Positions 60,274-64,000 of a stretch of 64,000 nt of DNA are shown here, piece after piece; position 1 is the first letter of the stretch, and each line of letters begins with the position of its first letter. The position numbers and the translations under genes are program-made. The notes under the pieces were generated by a model. The model did no database searches. It was not told the DNA's origin and saw nothing but the letters and a program-made list of their open reading frames with translations. Source of the DNA: Bacteroidota bacterium (GTDB lineage: Bacteria; Bacteroidota; Bacteroidia; Chitinophagales; Chitinophagaceae); NCBI GenBank assembly GCA_023386045.1, contig JAEWKK010000002.1:11979-75978 (forward strand), written 5' to 3'.

Positions 60274-61407
60274 TCATAACCTTGTTTTTAATACAGGAAC
60301 CATTTCATTTTTCCAATTCATAAAATCACCGGCAATGATATGTTTTCGGGCTTCTTTCACCAGCCAGAGGTAGAAGGCCAGGTTTTGAATAGAGGCAATG
60401 GTCAGTCCCAGCAATTCACCAGCCTTGAATAAATGTCGTACATAGGCCTTATTATAATACTGGCTGGTTTCGCAATCCAGGCCTTCATCAATAGGAGAGA
60501 AATCTTTTTCCCATTTCTTATTATCGATATTGATGATGCCTTTTGTGGTAAAGAGCATGGCGTTCCTTCCATTCCGTGTAGGCATCACACAATCAAACAT
60601 GTCTACACCAAGAGCTATACATTCCAGTATATTCCATGGTGTACCCACACCCATCAGGTAACGGGGCTTTTCTACCGGAAGATTTTCACAGCATAACTGG
60701 CAGATCTCGTACATCACGGGTTCTGGTTCCCCCACACTTAATCCGCCAATGGCACTTCCAGTAGCGTTTTTTGAACTGATATATTCACAGGAAGCTTTTC
60801 TCAGGTCATGGTGAATAGCTCCCTGCACGATGGGGAAAAGGTTTTGAGTATGACCATATTTATCCGGTGTGGCATTGAAATGTGTAAAGCACCTGTCAAG
60901 CCAGCGATGGGTAAGGTTCATAGAGTCCAGGGCATATTTGTATTCTGATTGTGCCGGCGGACATTCATCAAAGGCCATCATGATATCCGCACCAATAGTG
61001 CGTTCGATATCCATGACTTTTTCGGGGGTGAATAGATGTTTGCTTCCATCGATATGACTATGAAATAAAACACCTTCTTCGTTGATCTTTCGGTTGGAAG
61101 CCAGTGAAAAAACCTGGAAGCCTCCACTGTCGGTAAGTATGGGACGATCCCAGTTCATGAACCTGTGAAGCCCGCCTGCAGCTTCCATGGTTTCCATTCC
61201 AGGCCTCAGGTACAAATGATAAGTATTACCCAGGATGATATGAGGATCTACCTGTTCTTTCAGCTGCTGCTGGGTCAGCGCTTTTACACTGCCAATGGTA
61301 CCAACAGGCATGAAGATAGGGGTCTGTATCGTTCCGTGATCAGTTTGAATGCTTCCTGCACGTGCTGCGCCTTCCGTTTTTTCTATTTCAAAAGTCAATG
61401 CGGCCAT
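60274..61407 (-). CDS. tgt: tRNA-guanine(34) transglycosylase (queuine tRNA-ribosyltransferase)
   Basis: This enzyme swaps guanine 34 for preQ1 in tRNAs with GUN anticodons. The 377-aa TIM-barrel protein shows ILTDSGGFQVFSL (catalytic Asp), the second Asp in IMAFDECPP, IGGLSVGEP, RPGMETMEAAGGLH and GVDMFDCVMPTRNGRNA. The zinc ligands are less standard: the usual C-x-C-x2-C is not evident in YYNKAYVRHLFKAGE, where this form has fewer Cys, as is the case in some Bacteroidota. With queA in the window, both ends of the preQ1-to-epoxyqueuosine step are covered. It lies upstream of the LptF/G gene. Confidence 0.94.
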   Translation of the reverse strand: MAALTFEIEKTEGAARAGSIQTDHGTIQTPIFMPVGTIGSVKALTQQQLKEQVDPHIILGNTYHLYLRPGMETMEAAGGLHRFMNWDRPILTDSGGFQVFSLASNRKINEEGVLFHSHIDGSKHLFTPEKVMDIERTIGADIMMAFDECPPAQSEYKYALDSMNLTHRWLDRCFTHFNATPDKYGHTQNLFPIVQGAIHHDLRKASCEYISSKNATGSAIGGLSVGEPEPVMYEICQLCCENLPVEKPRYLMGVGTPWNILECIALGVDMFDCVMPTRNGRNAMLFTTKGIINIDNKKWEKDFSPIDEGLDCETSQYYNKAYVRHLFKAGELLGLTIASIQNLAFYLWLVKEARKHIIAGDFMNWKNEMVPVLKTRL

Positions 61408-61534
61408 AAGGGCTGCAAGATACAGTAGCTGATGATGAAACTTCTTTCATTGGCAGGAAGGTTCCGCGTTAAATCATCTTAAATTTTTTTATTGAAATAT
61501 AGAACCAGCCTGCTTTTTATGTTATTCAGGAAGT

Positions 61535-61542
61535 TAACTTCG
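61535..61542 (+). promoter_or_regulatory. Possible -7 promoter element of the glycosyltransferase gene
   Basis: TAACTTCG resembles the TAnnTTTG element and ends 5 bp before the ATG at 61548, so the transcript would be leaderless or nearly so. A T-rich TTTTTAT lies about 17 bp upstream in place of a -33 element. Confidence 0.3.
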
Positions 61543-61547
61543 CCTCT

Positions 61548-62666
61548 ATGCTTATGAGTTGGGGTGCTTTAATCTTCTACGCTTTTGTAGTTATTACTGC
61601 CGTACAGCTGTTTTATTACCTTTATTTTTTCAGGAGAGTAGCTGCATTTAAACCAGTCAATAAAGAACATTCACAGGAACATCCCGTGTCCGTTGTTATT
61701 TGTGCCCGCGATGAAGATGAAAATATCGCACGTAACCTGCCAGGAGTCCTGGTTCAGGATTACAAGAGCACACATGAAGTGATTGTAGTGAATGATAACT
61801 CCGTTGATGATACAAAATACATACTTGCCGAACTTCAAAAAACATTCAAAAAACTTCAGATCGTCGATCTTACCCAGGAAGCCAAGATGATTGCCGGAAA
61901 AAAGTTTCCTCTCTCTATTGGTATCAAGGAAGCCAGGCATGAGATCGTGCTGCTTACTGATGCCGACTGTGTTCCTGCCAGCGAGAACTGGATGTATAAA
62001 ATGCAGGATGCTTTTGTGAACGGGACAGAAGTGGTCTTGGGTTACGGCGCCTATCACAAGAAGCCGGGTTTTCTGAATAAAGCCATTCGCTTTGAAACAT
62101 TTCATACCGCCATTCAATATTTTGGTTACGCGCTGGCCGGTAAGCCTTACATGGGTGTGGGAAGAAACCTGGCATACAGAAAAGATCTTTTCTTTCGCAA
62201 TAAAGGTTTTTCTGCCATCAACCATATTCCCAGCGGTGACGATGATCTTTTTATCAACCGGGTGGCCAATAAAAAAAATACTTCAGTAGTTATCGATCCT
62301 GAAGCCTTCACTATGTCTGCACCCAAGCAAACCTGGAAGGACTGGATGCGGCAGAAAAACAGGCATTATTCCACCGGCAAATTTTATAAGAAATCACACC
62401 AGTTTTTATTGGGAATCTATACCCTCAGCTTTTTTCTGTTTTATCCCCTTTTCCTTGCTTCGTTATTATTTTTTGACTGGAGATGGGCACTGATACCATT
62501 TGCATTGCGCTTGATCATCCAGGGATTGATCTGGAGCAGGGCTATGAAAAAGCTGAATGAACAGGATCTTTTCCCTCTTTATTTCTTCTGGGATATCTGG
62601 ATGTTTTTTTACTACATCATTTTTGCACCGGCACTTTGGAGAAAGCCGAAGAAGACCTGGAATTGA
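61548..62666 (+). CDS. Family 2 glycosyltransferase, membrane-bound
   Basis: This 372-aa enzyme adds a sugar from a nucleotide donor. It has an N-terminal membrane helix (WGALIFYAFVVITAVQLFYYLYFF), followed by the GT-A domain with VSVVICARDEDENIARNL, VIVVNDNSVDDTKYIL, DxD-like LLTDADCVPASENWM, the acceptor-region motif PSGDDDLFINRVANK, and RQKNRHYSTGKFYK in place of QxxRW. Two or three C-terminal membrane segments follow (LSFFLFYPLFLASLLFF, FWDIWMFFYYIIFAPALW). The product is unknown: surface polysaccharide, glycolipid or lipid-linked sugar. A heptamer array starts 5 bp after its stop codon. Confidence 0.9.
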   Translation: MLMSWGALIFYAFVVITAVQLFYYLYFFRRVAAFKPVNKEHSQEHPVSVVICARDEDENIARNLPGVLVQDYKSTHEVIVVNDNSVDDTKYILAELQKTFKKLQIVDLTQEAKMIAGKKFPLSIGIKEARHEIVLLTDADCVPASENWMYKMQDAFVNGTEVVLGYGAYHKKPGFLNKAIRFETFHTAIQYFGYALAGKPYMGVGRNLAYRKDLFFRNKGFSAINHIPSGDDDLFINRVANKKNTSVVIDPEAFTMSAPKQTWKDWMRQKNRHYSTGKFYKKSHQFLLGIYTLSFFLFYPLFLASLLFFDWRWALIPFALRLIIQGLIWSRAMKKLNEQDLFPLYFFWDIWMFFYYIIFAPALWRKPKKTWN

Positions 62667-62671
62667 GGGTT

Positions 62672-62776
62672 GGTTCATAGTTCATGGTTCATAGTTCATA
62701 GGAGGCGTATGGCATTTGGCAAATAGCGTATGGCAAATAGCGTATGGCGTATAGCCGATGGTAAATAGGTTATGGC
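62672..62776. repeat. Heptamer tandem array, 15 units, with two unit families
   Basis: Fifteen 7-bp units run without a phase break: four of GGTTCAT/AGTTCAT, then AGGAGGC, GTATGGC, ATTTGGC, AAATAGC, GTATGGC, AAATAGC, GTATGGC, GTATAGC, CGATGGT, AAATAGG and TTATGGC. The unit sequence changes along the array while the 7-bp phase is kept. It sits between the glycosyltransferase gene and the transposase gene. Confidence 0.88.
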
Positions 62777-62902
62777 ATTAGCTGGTCAGAATAGTTTTAG
62801 ATGGATAGTTTAGATCGTATTCGCATAAAATAGGCTGTATGATTAATATGCTGTAATCGTCACTACTTCATCTGACAGTTAAAGGATTTTCTTTATTTAG
62901 TT

Positions 62903-63973
62903 TTATAGGGTTAGGATATTACTGTCTGATTCTAAAGTTAAGCGATCCAACATTTTTTCTTCAGCCAGGTATTTGCTATCGACAAAAGTCTCCATTGGTG
63001 TTTTTCCGAAGCAAAATCTTCCAGAGTGTGGTCGTTGGTTGTTGTAATGCTCCATCCATTGGTCCAGATCATGCTGCAGCTGTTCAAAGCTTGTGTAAAG
63101 TTTCTTCCTGAAGGCTACAGCATAAAACTCTTCCTGCATTGTTCTGTGAAGCCTCTCACAGATTCCGTTAGACTGCGGCGATCGAACTTGGATTTTGCTA
63201 TGTTCGATTCCTTCGATTTCAAGATAGAGCTCATACTCATGCTGTTCACGCTTGCCCTTATATTCCGTTCCTCTGTCGGTGAGTATTCTTAACACAGGGA
63301 TTTGTTGTTCTTCAAAGAAGGGAAGCACTCTGTCGTTAAGCAGATCTGCAGCTGTGATGGCTGTTTTGCGATCATAGAGCTTTGCAAAAGCAACACGTGT
63401 GTAAGTATCAATAAAAGTCTGTTGATAGATTCTTCCCACCCCTTTGATGTTTCCCACATAGTAAGTGTCCTGAGCCCCCAGATATCCCGGATGTTCTGTT
63501 TCTATCTCCCCGCAAGCTTCTTTCTTTTCCTTTTTGCGCTCCAGGGCCATCATCTGGGCCTCAGTAAGAATGATTCCATCTTGGGCAACCCTGGCTTCCA
63601 GGGCCTTTAAACGTTTGTCAAAACGCTCCAGGTCATGCCTCTGCCAAATACTTCTGACACCACCAGCAGAAACAGACATTCCCTGCTTACGGATCTCATT
63701 GGATACCCGTTGTTGGCCGAAGGCAGGATACTCAATGGCCATTTTCAAAACAGCTTCTTCAATTTGGGGTTCTACTCTGTTTTTAAGTATGGGTTTTCTA
63801 CGACTGATCTCTACTAGTGCTGGTTCCCCGCCGATGTCATAGAGTTCTTTAAGGCGATAGAAGCTATCACGGGAATAACCCATCACCTTACAAGCATGGG
63901 ATACATTACCTAGTTTCTCCGCAAGGTTGAGAAGACCTAGTTTGGTTTTAATTAATTTAGTCTCGACTTTCAT
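62903..63973 (-). CDS. DDE integrase-core transposase (IS481-like)
   Basis: This 356-aa transposase has an N-terminal helix-turn-helix (LAEKLGNVSHACKVMGYSRDSFYRL), a second helical region, and an rve-type catalytic core. Candidate DDE residues are Asp 169 (LGAQDTYYV), Asp 233 (LTDRGTEY) and Glu 273 (NGICERLHRT), with the last two separated by 39 residues. The C-terminal NNQRPHSGRFCFGKTPMETF is typical of the family. The frame is intact. The other end of the element lies outside the window, so no inverted repeats or target duplication can be assigned. The 7-mer ATCTGAC occurs at 62870-62876 and 63975-63981, probably by chance. Confidence 0.88.
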   Translation of the reverse strand: MKVETKLIKTKLGLLNLAEKLGNVSHACKVMGYSRDSFYRLKELYDIGGEPALVEISRRKPILKNRVEPQIEEAVLKMAIEYPAFGQQRVSNEIRKQGMSVSAGGVRSIWQRHDLERFDKRLKALEARVAQDGIILTEAQMMALERKKEKKEACGEIETEHPGYLGAQDTYYVGNIKGVGRIYQQTFIDTYTRVAFAKLYDRKTAITAADLLNDRVLPFFEEQQIPVLRILTDRGTEYKGKREQHEYELYLEIEGIEHSKIQVRSPQSNGICERLHRTMQEEFYAVAFRKKLYTSFEQLQHDLDQWMEHYNNQRPHSGRFCFGKTPMETFVDSKYLAEEKMLDRLTLESDSNILTL

Positions 63974-64000
63974 GATCTGACTTTTTGGGGTTAATGAATA

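Noticed and set aside
62870..63981. ATCTGAC at both sides of the transposase as a target-site duplication
   Set aside because: A 7-bp match is expected by chance, terminal inverted repeats are not seen, and the right end of the element may lie outside the window.

Overview
The window is ordinary, densely coding chromosome of a Bacteroidota bacterium, most likely a member of the Chitinophagaceae. I infer this from several features. Division and cell-wall genes lie in the order mraZ-rsmH-ftsL-ftsI-murE-mraY-murD-ftsW-murG-murC-ftsQ-ftsA-ftsZ without murF, murB or ddl. atpD-atpC is detached from the rest of the ATP synthase genes. Promoter-like elements have the TAnnTTTG form, several gene starts show little Shine-Dalgarno sequence, and the citrate synthase is of the mitochondrial type. 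No rRNA, tRNA, CRISPR array, plasmid or phage module was recognised. The only mobile element is a DDE transposase gene at the right edge.

Layout. 1-7.0 kb: 5'-truncated comM-like AAA+ gene, an unrecognised 230-aa protein, an ABC exporter, thiolase, pyrD and terC. 7.2-11.9 kb: rsmE, dnaB, a 0.6-kb non-coding stretch with three DnaA-box-like 9-mers, and an outer-membrane barrel protein. 11.9-16.5 kb: pyrC-type dihydroorotase, a short MutS-family ATPase and a secreted M1 aminopeptidase. 16.5-23.1 kb (minus strand): pyruvate dehydrogenase E2, dnaX, a GNAT-like protein and a lipoprotein L,D-transpeptidase. 23.2-29.5 kb: small unknown protein, atpD-atpC, RDD protein, YqgE, a histidine kinase without an adjacent regulator, and queA. 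29.7-46.4 kb: the dcw cluster, preceded by DnaA-box-like sites and a candidate MraZ operator. 46.5-54.2 kb: a small orphan gene between two terminators, an ABC-2 transporter pair, a TIGR01777 oxidoreductase, an M16 protease pair, and a metzincin translationally coupled to a membrane adenylate/guanylate cyclase. 54.3-62.7 kb: a beta-oxidation multienzyme, an NTF2-like lipoprotein, citrate synthase, LptF/G permease, tgt and a family 2 glycosyltransferase. 62.9-64.0 kb: transposase.

Functionally, the dcw cluster supplies cytoplasmic and lipid-linked peptidoglycan synthesis (MurE, MraY, MurD, MurG, MurC) and the septal machinery (FtsL, FtsI, FtsW, FtsQ, FtsA, FtsZ). The L,D-transpeptidase also acts on the wall. 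QueA and Tgt are two steps of queuosine tRNA modification. PyrC and PyrD are two steps of pyrimidine synthesis. DnaB and DnaX serve replication. E2, citrate synthase, AtpD/C, thiolase and the HAD/ECH protein belong to central energy metabolism.

The most noteworthy signals are not new operons. (1) dnaX carries a run of nine A followed two codons later by a stop in the -1 frame, the arrangement that makes tau and gamma in other bacteria. (2) Several intergenic spacers hold tandem heptamers of different unit sequence that keep strict 7-bp phase. (3) There are two clusters of DnaA-box-like sites, one beside dnaB and one in front of mraZ. (4) A candidate MraZ operator has two 7-mers at 10-bp period. 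(5) The citrate synthase is of eukaryotic type. I found no convincing undescribed multi-gene system.
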